Origin: Myrica gale
Taxonomy: Eukaryota > Streptophyta > Magnoliopsida > Fagales > Myricaceae
Direction: 5' to 3'
Assembly: GCA_963930655.1 (NCBI GenBank)
Contig: OZ005613.1
Location: 7,944,501 to 8,008,500 of the forward strand
Length of the DNA: 64,000 bases
Notes under the pieces: model-generated
What the model saw: only the letters and a program-made list of their open reading frames with translations
Told to the model about the DNA's origin: nothing
Databases searched by the model: none
Part shown: positions 22,538 through 33,931 of the stretch, one piece after another
Position numbering within the stretch: position 1 is the first letter of the stretch
Layout: each line of letters starts with the position of its first letter
Translations under genes and position numbers: made by a program

Positions 22538-22809
22538 CTACTGCTCTGCGCAGTAGGCGCACTGAGTGCGGTATTAATTTTTAAAAAATAAAAAAATAAT
22601 AAAAAAAAATTAATGAAATGCGGTCCGGTCCGGTCCGAACCGCATTTCAAATATGTATAGACTGGATCGGACAGGATAAATCCGGTTTTTCAATCCGGTC
22701 CAGACCGGACCGTATTTTTAAAATTGAGACCGGACCGGACCGCAAATCCGGTCCGATTTTCCGGTCCGGTCCGGTCTGCAGTCCGATTCTGTTCAGCCCT
22801 AGTGGTATA

Positions 22810-24321
22810 TATAGATTAATGAGACAAAGACTTGGTCAACCCAGACGGACCGAAATTGGCGGGACCAAGACCGAAAGAAAGTTTGGGTTGTATTCTTTTG
22901 CAAGATATGTTGGGTGTCGTCGGAATGTGGGAAGCCCAAGGTCTAGTCCACTTATCCAATCTTTCACAGAAAAAATTACATGATTTTTATGAATATACGC
23001 CTCGTTCAGTATCAGCTTTGGGCTCTCTGGCCTACAGCTTGTTCTAAAAAGTTGGGCTGCCTCGACCCAAAGAAACTAATATGGGTCTCACGATAGAATG
23101 AGTTATATATATATATATATATATATATGGGTTACCCACAAAAATAAAGGAAATTTAAGCCCGCATAGGACCTTCAATGGTTAAACTCATATATACCAAC
23201 ATATATATATGAGTTTAATTTTAAACCTTTTATGTTTATAAATTCAAAAAGCTACCTGACAGTTAGATAGGACCTTCAATGGTTCATGAGAGCTGCTAAT
23301 TATTAATTAAGCATGACTTTCAGGGATGAAACGAGCCAAGCATGGTCCACAGGCTAAGAGTGCTTTCGCGAAACGGACCCCATGTTCTTCAGCGTGTGAA
23401 GAAAATCTGTGTAAAGTGCCTCTGGATTCAGCTCCCATTGACCTTGTCGGTATTGGTTTGGTCGAGAGGAAGTTGCCCGTAATCAGCGCGTTGTCTCAGT
23501 AATCTTCGAAGATCAGAGAGACGACAAAATTGGCTTATGAGATTTATTTGACAAAATGCGCAAGTTGTCGCCCTCAAGAACGGAACATCAAGGCCTAGAA
23601 TTACTTTAACGACTCAAAAGTCCTGCTCCAAGGAATCATTCTAGTAATGGAATCAAACTTCACTTTGCTGGACAAATTATCATCATTGCTTTGCCATCAG
23701 TTTCATTGCTGTTCATTGCTCCTCCCAAAAAACAATTTGCATGTAAATTTTTTTTTAATAGAATATGGCTTGGGCCCTATACCGGTAGGCCCAGGCCAAC
23801 TTGGGGAGACCTGTAGTTTGATCTAGGTCTAGTGCAGCCTCCCTTGTATGATATGTTTTTACTTGTTTTAAAATTTTTCTGTTTTTTTTTTTAAAATTAG
23901 GATGAGTTGTACCTGAATTTTTGCTAAGACTCTCTCTCTCTCTTTCGTGTTATATGTATGAAGGAAAGAAGTATTTACCGTATCTTAGAATAGCTGTTTA
24001 TATTTATAACAGAAAAAATGAATTATATAGGCTAGCTAGCTATTTTTTATTCCTCAAGTTATTTCGCATCAGCTTGAATCACAGATTGGCACATTGCTGA
24101 TGTTACTTGGCATATATTATCAACTTCATCATTGACATATATCATTTTTTTTATGAATTTTGTTTTGCTTGGTACGTGTATTACAATATTTTTAGTGCTT
24201 TTAATACTTAATTTTGAATTTTTTAACTCCAAAACACCTTTTTGCATGACGTAAGGAAAAAAAATTGTCATTTTGCTTTAGGAATTCGCCCCCTTTCAAA
24301 CTGGATCCTGATTTCACCACT
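22810..24321. other. Remnant flank of a second chitinase gene, no intact gene
   Basis: A TA repeat lies at about 23104-23128. The blocks GGTTTGGTCGAGAGGAAGTTG (about 23455) and ACGACTCAAAAGTC (about 23610) match the upstream region of the first chitinase. Between about 23740 and 24320 the signal-peptide region is replaced by AT-rich DNA of unknown origin. Confidence 0.5.
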
Positions 24322-24596
24322 GCCTATGTTGCAACCAGTTCGGCTGCTGTGAAACTGGTGACGACTGCTGCGGCCAGGGGTGCCAAATGGCCCCTGTAAT
24401 TATTCAGTACCGCCTTCAACAGCTAGTGGCAGTAGTAATGTAATGGTAACCAGTAGTTAGTTTCGGTCTCGGATATCGTGACAAACGAAATCTTTAACGG
24501 AGTACTATATCAAGGCCTGAGTAGGGACTGTCCGGGAAGGAACTTCTACACAAGAACAACATTTCTTGATGCTCTCAATTCGTACAATCATATCAG
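24322..24596 (+). pseudogene. Class IV chitinase remnant, N-terminal part
   Basis: CCNQFGCCETGDDCCGQGCQ matches the chitin-binding domain of the first copy, with Tyr-to-Cys changes. After a frameshift in the linker, VSVSDIVTNEIFNGVL and DCPGRNFYTRTTFLDALNSY match the start of the GH19 domain. It has no start codon or signal peptide. It ends abruptly at the edge of LTR copy C, so most of the catalytic domain is gone. With the copy at 7478-10205 it marks a former tandem pair of chitinase genes. Confidence 0.88.
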
Positions 24597-24989
24597 GCCG
24601 AATAGCGCATGACCACCACACGTCGGAGGCTCATGACGGCTCTTTCCAAAATTATATCTAAACCTATACTGAAATAACAAAAGGGAGAAAACATTCTTGC
24701 CAACCCTTCTCCTAGGGTTCAAGGTCCTCTTCTTAAGTTTCCTCATCTGAAATATTCTCTGGAATGATACAATTTAAAAAAAAAAACTGTGAGTCGAAAG
24801 ACTCAGTAAGGGTTCATGTGTAATAAATAATGCATGTCTTGCATGCTCATAGATATCAATGTACATGAATGTCATATGAAATGCTTGCATATGTAGGAGG
24901 CAATGTACTTGATCATAAAAAGAATCATGCATTTGATCATGAAAATACTTATTTCTTGATTTGGTCAACTTATCTCGCTCCATTTACCC

Positions 24990-25275
24990 TTGAAATCAGG
25001 GTTGTGCGTTCCCTTCGGAACTATTCCCTTTCCCTTGGGAATACGTCATTTGGTTGAACTAGCCCTCGAGGTGGCCCCAGGCCTAATGGCTAGACTCAAC
25101 CCTTAGAGGTTCACACCTTCTTGCAAGCTCAGTGTGATTGCACATACCTCATGGGCTACCCATCCTTCTTGCAAGCATCCTTCTGTATGGTGCCCTAGGT
25201 GACATCCACCCTTCACGGAAACGTCCTTCAGTATGGATGCACCTTCTTAACTGGTACGGTACCGACCAACTTCAG
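24990..25275 (-). other. Hairpin-array domain of the long LTR, copy C
   Basis: TCACAC/GTGTGA spans 25111-25137 with a shortened loop. GGGCxACCCAT/ATGGxTGCCC spans 25153-25195. GGTGxCATCCA/TGGATGCACC spans about 25198-25243. GGTACGGTACC follows at about 25255. The upstream CCCTGAAATCAGGG and GTTCCCTTCGGAAC pairs are also kept at about 24988-25022. Confidence 0.75.
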
Positions 25276-25904
25276 CCCCTTAACTTAACTTGTCATAACA
25301 TACTTATCATACTTTCATTTGCACAAATTTTTCTTTTTCTTTCAAGAAAATCATGCAAATGCTTTTGCCATGTCATGCTTGATAATTGTCATGCTTGATT
25401 ATTGTCATGCTGTGTATCATTCCAGTTTTCATAAAAGTGTAAGTTTCTACTTACAATTTCCACTTACCTTGATCTCCTTTGAGTATTGGTATGGATTTCG
25501 CCTACAAGCGATTCAAATATCTCACTTAGATGCTTAAGAATTTAATAACATTCAAGAAATACCTGTAATTATTGATTTTCCAAAAGTACATATCAATGAA
25601 ACATAATTTCGTTCACAAAATTTTACTTAACTAGCTTTTGTAAAACGAAAGAGGAAAGACAATCAAACACACGTATCAAACATCTCTTATACAGTTGCTA
25701 AGGAGGTCATAAGAAATACTCAATCAACTAGGTACACTTGCTCTCCCCCAAACATCAATGATTTCAAGCCTATTCATACATTTCCCGCCACCCCAACCTC
25801 AATAGCTTCATAACTAAGCTTATTCAACTATCTTCAATGCTAGGGTTCACAAGTCTTCAATTGGAACTCCAAATTCATCACATGTGAAATTTTAACAGGT
25901 CCCG

Positions 25905-26075
25905 CTCGAGCACCTGTCGAGCACCGGTCGAGCGCCAACTTACTGTCCAACTCTCTGTGTGGAATTCTCAAGGGCCGCTCGAGCACCTGTCGAGCGTTGG
26001 TCAAACGACAAGACACTGTCACTCATATTTCCTTAAGGCCACTCGAGCGCCTGACGCACGCTGGTCGAGCGCGAT
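25905..26075. repeat. CGAGCG repeat modules in LTR copy C
   Basis: There are three modules spaced about 65-70 bp apart, as in copy A: CTCGAGCACCTGTCGAGCAC-type words, one module diverged to CTGACGCACGCTGGTCGAGCG. Confidence 0.7.
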
Positions 26076-26527
26076 GTTACCTAAAAACAGGGTGCTAAAA
26101 ATCTTCCTATTCCAACACCATAATTATGATCTCTAGCTTGATTCTTCTGACCATAAACAATTTCATACACTCTAATACATGCCTAAACAAATCTCCAATT
26201 CAAAGCTACAACAAAACCATGATTCCATCCTCAAACTAAGCTATTGCATTTATCCCTCTTCTCTTAGTCTTTTTATCAAACACCTAGGGTTCATAAATGG
26301 TTTCTCTTAAGTATGATTTCCCAGATCTGACCACATTTCCCATGGTTCCATGTACAACCTATACTACCCTTTGAACTCACTAGATTTATACTTTTTTCAA
26401 AGAAACACACAAGAACACAAGGAGAAAACCAAACAAACACCACAACCAACAACCATTAAAAGAAAGAAGAAGAAAAATTGGAAGAAATGGGGCTAGTCGG
26501 CCAACAAGGGCCGAAATCCCTCACCTC

Positions 26528-26611
26528 CTTCTTTTCTTCTTCTTCTCCTTCTCCTTTCTTCTTCTTCTTCTTCTTCTTCTTCTTCTTCTTCTTCTTCTTC
26601 TTCTTCTTCTT
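26528..26611. repeat. CTT microsatellite
   Basis: A CTT tract at the same place as the tract in LTR copy A. Its minus strand gives a spurious poly-Arg frame. Confidence 0.95.
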
Positions 26612-28211
26612 GCGCGGGTGGGTGCTAGGGCTTGAAAAATAAGTAAAGGGAGAGAGGGGGGTCTTGTACGTGAGGCTTGGGGGAAGGAAAAAGGCAAAAC
26701 TGCCCTTCCCCCCTTCTTTCCCTCATTCTCCTTCAATTTCCTTTTATTACCTTTTTCTGCTACTCCACAAAACTACTCTAACATGCCTTTCTATGTTTAT
26801 TTCTAAGTTTCACACATTTTCAAAGTTAAAGCCTTAATTCAATTTCTTCCAATTATTGCAAACTTAGGGATATGTTCCAACAATTAAAAAAAATAAATGG
26901 CCTAATTAATCTCAATTACTCAAATTTAACAATTGCAAACAATATAACCTTTAAGTCATAGCTTAAGATGCATAAAATATGCTAGGGGAAAATCCCACTT
27001 AGTCATGGTTTTAGATCAACTCAAACAAATATGTCTTTCTCAATAAATATAGCACAACTTAAGAAGTCATAATTTATAACGATAAAAAAATAAAATTGGG
27101 GTCTCACAGTAAATGTTTGGAATTATTAAAAAAACTATTCATAAGATGAACAGAGGAGGTTTCCGGAAAACTGGGTAGTGGCTGGAGCGGCCCGTGCCCT
27201 TGGCAACACCCAGCGGGCGGTGCCTGCGACGTGGGAGGGGGTTCCGGCCCCAAGGGTAGCACCGGCGGCCTCTGTGGCCTCCGGGGTGTACTACCCGAGC
27301 TGGCCTTCATTGTCGGCGCCACCCCCAATCCATGTGAGGGGTGACAGCTAGGGTTCCTAAGGAACCCTAGTCCAAGAACATTACGGTCAGGTCGAGTTGT
27401 GAACCCAACCCAACCTTTTTTGTGAAAAAAAAATTTGAAGGGTTGTGATATTTTGGGCTGGTTTTAGAACCCAGCTCAACCCGTGGGCTGGCTGGGTCAA
27501 ACCCAGCCCAAGCCCATCGGCGCGCTGGGTTCATACCAGCCCACGAGCCAAGCAGACCGGTTCGGGGCCAGACTGGTCTAACTAGTACGGAAGGGGCCTG
27601 GCCGGTTTGATAAAAAAATGGTATTTTTCTTCCAATTTTGGGTGCTAAATAGGATTAATTATTGTAATTTTTCCTATGGTCTCTATTATCAATAAATAGG
27701 AGTTTTACTTTATTAAATTGGTTGAAGCCAAAATGGATAAGACCCATTTTAATTTCGTAAAATTTTCTTATTTTTTTCTTGGGAAGATAAGTGTCTACAT
27801 CTTAGTGGTAGTGTCTACTAAAATAGTGACATAAAATCACAAAGAATTTGGAACACACTTAGATAATGGAATGCACAAACTAAATAAACGCAAGTACTAA
27901 AATAGTATAAGACGTATTTATCTAGGTAGGCCAAAAGAAAATCAAGAATCACAAATATTTTTAAATTTTGATAAATAGTAACTATTTGCCTTTACACGAT
28001 ATGTAAAATGATTACCAAAATGAAATTGTTGTTGCATGTAAGGTAGAGATTCTCGATACCCATTTAAAATGTCATGAATATAAATGTTATATTTCTCATT
28101 ATTGTGATATATTTGATATATTTGTTTATTATTCGAATGGGTGGTACCATTAGTAATTTAAAAACCTGAATCTAATGGAAATATATGTGTGAATTATTTT
28201 GTAGATTTAAA

Positions 28212-31200
28212 ATGACTTTTAGTCCTTTGGCTAGGATTCTGGATGACAAACGGTTGACCGGACTGAATCATGTTGATTGGAAGAGAAATCTTATGATTTT
28301 TCTCCCAGTCGATAAGATCGGTTATGTTCTAATCTCTAAGTCACCTAAGCTTGCCTAGGACAATGCCACTGAGGAAGAAAAGAAAGTCTTTGACAAGTGG
28401 CATGATAATGATAATATGACAAAATGCTATATTATGACCTTAATCTCAAATGTTTTGCAGAAGGATTGTGAGGTCATGGCTACAATTGTAGGCTTTATGT
28501 TGCATCTCTAAGAGATGTTTGGAGAGCACAACAAATATGCTATGAAGATTATGATGTCCACCAAAATGGTGGAAGGGAGCCCAGTTCGGAATTGTGTCGA
28601 ACTGGACTTTTTGGGAGCTGAGATGGATAGTGATACAAAATTTTATGACATTCTTTCATCTCTTTGCTTCTTTCAATCAGTTTGAACTTAATTACAATAT
28701 GAACAAGATGAGTGTGACATTTTCAGATCTGCTCAATATGTTGCAGTCAGCTCAAGATCTCATCAAGAATGACAAACCTACTGTGATGGTCACAGAGAAA
28801 TCTAATGCCTCTATGAAACTGAAACTCAAGTTTAAGAAATTCAAAAAATAATAATAAGGGGTATCAGGCAACTAAGAATGCCCAAGGTGGACAAGGAAAC
28901 AAAGGAGTTGACAAGAACAAAGGCAAAAGAAGTTGTTTCCACTGGAGCAAGTCCGATCACTGGAAGAGAAACTGCCGAGTTTACTTAGCTTCTCTTAAAA
29001 AAGGCAAACCTTATAAAGGTATGTCTAATATAATTGTAATTTAATTGAATTTAATGGATGATCCATTTAATTAATGGTGTGTGGATTTTGGTTCTACATC
29101 TCACATCTGCAATATGTTGCAAGGGTTCAAGGAGACCATAAGGCTCCATGAAGGGGAGCTGATCCTTAAGATGGGGACGGGTGCAACTGTTGCAGCGACC
29201 GCCATTGGATTTTTTAGTTTAGAATTATCTAATAATATAATTTTGATTATAGAAGACTATCTTTATGTTCCAAAAGTTCGTAGAAATTTGATTTTTGTTT
29301 CAAAACTTGGTTTATGTTGATATTCATTTCTTTTCAATTCCAAGCTTGCTTCTAGAATTATTTATGATGGTATTTATCTTTTGAATGTTGATAATTCTTT
29401 GACTAATATTGAGAATGATTATTCTAGTGTGTTATCCCATAAGAGGAAAATAGATGTTAATCCAACTTAATTGTGGTATCTAAGACTTGGTCATGCCAAT
29501 ATTGATAGGATAAATATATTGGTAAAGGATGAGCCATTGTAATTTTTAAAAATTGAGCCCTGTCCAATCTCTGAGACCTGCTTACAAGGAAATATGACCA
29601 AAAGCCCTTTTGCAGGAAAGGGAATTAGAGCCACAAATGTATAGGATTAATACATACTGATGTTTGTGATCCCTTCAACCACATAGCAAGAGGAGATTTA
29701 TCTTATTTCATTACTTTCACTGATGATTATTCCAAGTATGGTTATCTATACCTGATGAAGTATAAATCAGAATCATTTGAAAAGTTCAAAAAATTCCACA
29801 ATGAGAATGAGAAACAGATTGGAAAGTCCATTAAAATGATTCGCTCCGATAGGGGAGGCGAATACCCCTTGGATGATTTTAAAGTTTATCATAAAGATCA
29901 TGAAATCATATCTCAACTCATGCTACCAGGCACACCACAACACAATGGTGTTGCAGGGAGAAGGAATAGAACCCTATTTGATATAGTTGGTTCCATGATG
30001 AACATATCTGAATTGTCCATTTTATTTTGGTGACATGCTTTGGAGACCGTTGTTTACTTGTTAAATAGGATCCCTACAAAATCAGTTCCTAATATCTCAT
30101 ATAAGTTATGGACTGGCAAGAGGACAAGTCTAAATCATTTTAAGATATGGGGTTGTCCAGTTCATGTTAAAAGGTTTAATGTGGATAATCTAGGATCAAA
30201 GACTGATAGGTGCATATTGGTAGGCTATCCCAAAATGACTACTCGTTTCTACTTCTATAATCTCAATGAAAACAAAGTGTTTGCTGGCAGGAATGCTACT
30301 TTTCTTGAAGAGAATTATAATTTCAATGAAACTGAGAGTAGAGTTGCTCTTGATGAGCAAAGAGATAGTACAGTAACTGAGCAGAATGAGAACAATGAGG
30401 ATCAAGTGATTATTCACACTGATCAAACTGAACCTGTTGAGACACAGGAGCCTCGTCGTAGTAAAAGGATTATAAGACCTCCAGTAAAATTCAATTTTTT
30501 AAATGAGATTTATCAAATGGAATCTAAGGGACTGAAGATTGATCCTTATGATTATACAGAGGCTATGAAGGACAAAGATGCTAAGCATTAGCATGTGGCC
30601 ATAGAATCAGAGATGAACTCCATGTATTCCAACAAGGTATAGACCTTGGTAGACAAACCAGAAGACATTAAGCCTATAGGTTGCAAATGGGTCTACAAAA
30701 GGAAACTTGGACCAACATGAAAGGTAGAGACCTTTAAAGTTAGGCTGGTGGCGAAATGGTATACTCAAAAAGCTGATAGTGATTATAAGGAAACCTTTTT
30801 CACCAGTACCTATGCTAAAGTCCATAAGGATTCTATTGGTAATTTATATGAACCAGCCAAAAGGTTTCATATCTCAGGAAAATGAATCAAAAGTGTGCAA
30901 ATTGGAGAAATTCATTTATGGTCTAAAACAAGCATCACGTTGTTGGAACATCCGTTTTGATGATTGAATAAAAATATTTGGTTTCTCACAAAACATGGAT
31001 AAACCTTGTGTCTACAAGAAGGTTAGTGGGAGTGCTATCACCTTTTTGGTTCTTTATGTGGATGGCATACTACTCATTGAGAATGATGTACATATGTGAA
31101 AATGTGGTTGTCTAACCAATTTTCAATAAAAGACCTTGGGGAAGCATCCTACATACTCGGGATCAAAGTGTTTAGAGACCGAAAGAATAGATTATTAGGT

Positions 31201-32025
31201 CTCTCACAGGTCAATTATATTGACAAGATATTGGCTAGATTTAGCATGGTAAATTCCAATAAAGGGTTTGTACTCTTTAGACATGGAATTCATCTCTTTA
31301 AGCTGATGTGTCCAAAAACACCTGAAGAAAGAGAGAAGATGAGTAGCTGTCATTATGCTTCGGCTGTAGAGAGTCTCATGTATACTATACTTTGTACTAG
31401 ACCTGATATCAGTCACGCATTTAGCGTTGTGAGTAGATAACAATCCAATCCAGGTCTAGAACATTGGTCAGCAGTGAAACATATCCTCAGGTATTTGAGA
31501 AATACAAAACAATATTTCTTCGTGTATGGCAGTGAGGATCTGACTGTCCAAAGATATACAGATTCGGATTTTCAATCAGACATTGATGATAGAAGATCAA
31601 CATCCTTATTTGTGTTCCTTCTTGGCAAAGAATCATTCAGTTAAAGAAGTTTCAAGCAAAGTGCTACTACTGATTCTACAACTGAGGCAGAATATGTTGT
31701 TGCAAGTGAAGCTACAAAGGAAGTTATGTGGATTCGCAAGTTCATTCAAGAACTTGGAGTTGTCCATTCGATTGAGACGCATATTCCCTTATACTACGAT
31801 AACAATGCTGCAATTGCACAGGCAGTGGAACCAAGGTCTCATTAAAGGACAGAGCACATATAACGTCGTTTTCACCTAATACGTGATATCATATCCAGAG
31901 GTGATGTCACAATGGTGAATCTTGCATTAGTTGATAATTTAGCTGATCCATTTACAAAGCCTTTATCTTAGAAAGTGTTTGAAAAACATATTACGGATAT
32001 GTGTTTGAGATATATGTATGATTGA
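28212..32025 (+). pseudogene. Copia Gag-Pol pseudogene, element 1
   Basis: Gag starts MTFSPLARILDDKRLTG. A degenerate zinc knuckle reads CFHWSKSDHWKRNC, with Cys and Gly positions lost. Protease has WCVDFGSTSHICNML, in which the catalytic D-S-G is D-F-G. Integrase shows IRSDRGGEY and TPQHNGVAGRRNR, so the family's expected Glu is Gly here. Reverse transcriptase and RNase H are scattered over several frames; the usual YLDDIL reads YVDGIL, losing one catalytic Asp. The end is NLADPFTKPLS...YMYD. Many stops and frameshifts are present, more than in element 2. Confidence 0.9.
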
Positions 32026-32700
32026 GTTTGACGTTTTGTTTTTTCCTTTATTATTTGATAATAAAATTTTATTTGTTTTTCACATATATTATTGTTGTTA
32101 TGAGTTTATACGTAACATGAGATGTTATGTATGTAAATTTTTTCAGGTAACATTGTAGAAAAATCATGCTAGAGATTAATGAATCAAAGGCAAGGAGTAA
32201 TGATTTTTCAGTTCCTTGTAAGCCTGAAATTGTTCTAGACTTTTGTACAATGAAGTCTACACTTGTTGTGCGAAGAATGATTGATTTCATCATTGAGGTA
32301 TGACTTTAAGTAGACAAGTGGATGTCATGTAACAAGTACATACACTGAACATGATCGGATTAAGAATGCCTTTTGGAATGATCATTGTCAAGTTAAAGGT
32401 TGTTCTATCACAATTCGGTATTATCCTTAGACCTTAGAGGTTTGTATTTATTCATGTATTATGTACAAATACTTTGACATTGTCAATAGGTAATGTCTAT
32501 TCAGGACTATATACGGACATGTTGGATAATGTGCATTATGGATGAGTTATATAAATGTTCAACAAGGAATCCACCAGTTTCTTGGAGAGACAGTATATTC
32601 AGTTAGTGTTCATATAAGAGTCAAACTAAAAGAAATCCGGTCGGTGTGTTTTACAAAAGTATTTTATGAATACATAAAAGTATATTATATATATATATTT

Positions 32701-33266
32701 GGCTTAAATGCACCTCATGCCCCTGGGGTATGCCGAAAGAGCAAATATGCCCCTGGGTATGCAAAGTCATTTTCATACCCCTGAGGTATACTTTCAGGAG
32801 CAAATATGCTCCTCCGTTATGTGCCGTTTGAAACCCTAACGGTAAATGTTGATGTGTCAAAATTAGACACGTCAGCACCAATCAGGGGTTGACACCTGTC
32901 ATTTTCGAAATTAAAAAAAAAAAAAAACAGAAAAGTGGGGGGGGAGAACCCCCGAGCGGCGAAGGGAGCTGGGCTCCCTTCGCCGCCGAGAGAGCGCGCT
33001 GCCAGGGGTGGCCTTTTCTTCTCCCCCCACACTTTTCTTTTCTTTTTTTTTTAAATTTTGAAAATGACAGGTGTCAACCCCTGATTGGTGCTGATGTGTC
33101 TAATTTTGACACGTCAGCATTTACCGTTAGGGTTTCAAACGGCACATAACGGAGGGGCATATTTGCTCCTGAAAGTATACCTCAGGGGTATGAAAATGAC
33201 TTTGCATACCCCAGGGGCATATTTGCTCTTTCGGCATACCCCAGGGGCATGGGGTGCATTTAAGCC
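32701..33266. mobile_element. Foldback MITE, MULE type, in copia 3' UTR
   Basis: Arms of about 230 bp are nearly perfect inverted repeats. The ends are GGCTTAAATGCACC and GGTGCATTTAAGCC. A perfect 9-bp TSD, TATATATTT, lies at 32692-32700 and 33267-33275. The centre (about 32930-33040) is GC-rich with poly(A) and poly(T) runs on either side. It has no coding capacity; frames over it are artefacts of the inverted repeat. Confidence 0.92.
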
Positions 33267-33366
33267 TATATATTTCAAAATTTTTTGTGGTCTAATTGTG
33301 TTGTGAACTGAGAAATCAAAGTTTACATGAGATAGGGACATGACGGTGATATTTGGTTCTGAGAAC

Positions 33367-33377
33367 AAGTGGGAGAT
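33367..33377 (+). promoter_or_regulatory. Polypurine tract of copia element 1
   Basis: AAGTGGGAGAT lies directly before the TGTTAGAATT start of the 3' LTR, the usual copia arrangement. Confidence 0.85.
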
Positions 33378-33931
33378 TGTTAGAATTATGTACCCTCGAT
33401 AACCAAATAATTAATTCAGTCCTAATATCTCATATGGAATATAGTTTGGTGGAAGGAATCAATTGTATGTAAAAGGGCATATTTGCAATAATTTCAAATT
33501 CCAAGAGTCAATCACAATATGTTGATGGACTTGATTGTAATTAGTAGAAGCCCTAATTTTATTAGAAGAAGAGTTATTCAATTTAATTCTACGACTGAAA
33601 TCTGAGATCCTTAAGGATCCTATGTCTCATGCTCTCTCTAGGGTTTCTCAATGCCTATAAATATAACTGTTATATTGAAGGGGTTGGTCATCAGAACCTA
33701 TTAGAGAAATCTCAAAAAGAGAGAGTGACATAAATCCCTTAGGAGACAACGCATCTGAGTTGTTATTCTGAATTGCTGGAGCTTTGAATTGGATCGTAAA
33801 GCGGCTTGAAGTTTGTGGATTTCAGAATTCCCGTATTAGGTAGGTAATCGAATTCGCAATTGCAATTATAATCCTGATTGATATTTTGTTGAAAACATGT
33901 TTGTTTTCATTTAATCTCGCATAAACTATCG
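33378..33931 (+). repeat. 3' LTR of copia element 1
   Basis: It starts TGTTAGAATTATGTACCC and ends near GCATAAACTATC. A TATA-like TATAAATATA at about 33655 lies where the LTR promoter is expected. It matches the LTRs at 43070-43626 and 59301-59859 in inverse orientation. Confidence 0.88.

Larger units (their letters stand above)
10709..22801. mobile_element. hAT-like MITE split by a gypsy retrotransposon
   Basis: The left part, 10709-10935, starts TAGGGGTGAAAACCGG. The right part, 22543-22801, ends TGTTCAGCCCTA. An 8-bp TSD, GTGGTATA, lies at 10701-10708 and 22802-22809. Both parts are packed with GGTCCGGTCC repeats. Without the insert the element is about 0.5 kb. Its span contains the whole gypsy element, which carries its own TSD. 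Confidence 0.9.
24597..27108 (-). mobile_element. Truncated LTR, long-LTR family, copy C
   Basis: It is similar to copy A from about 3582 (CCGAATAxCxCATGACCACC) through to the TTGGGGTCTCACA terminus. About 245 bp at the TGTCACG end are missing, and the junction with the chitinase remnant has a short shared GGCCGAA word. No TSD is visible, so the left edge is a deletion or rearrangement. Confidence 0.82.
27109..33931 (+). mobile_element. Ty1/copia element 1, decayed, 5' LTR missing
   Basis: The leader (27109-28211), coding region (28212-32025), 3' UTR and 3' LTR (33378-33931) match copia element 2 on the other strand. The 5' LTR and primer-binding site are absent; the leader starts at the edge of LTR copy C. 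The leader has a GC-rich stretch (27160-27350) as in element 2. The 3' UTR holds a foldback MITE. Confidence 0.88.

Noticed and set aside
22018-22650. 210-codon minus-strand frame rich in Pro, Ala and Thr
   Set aside because: It lies in the gypsy 5' LTR and the start of the hAT element; it is the LTR counterpart of the polyprotein tail, not a separate gene.
32817-33306. Paired frames on both strands with the same protein words
   Set aside because: Artefact of the perfect inverted repeat of the MITE.
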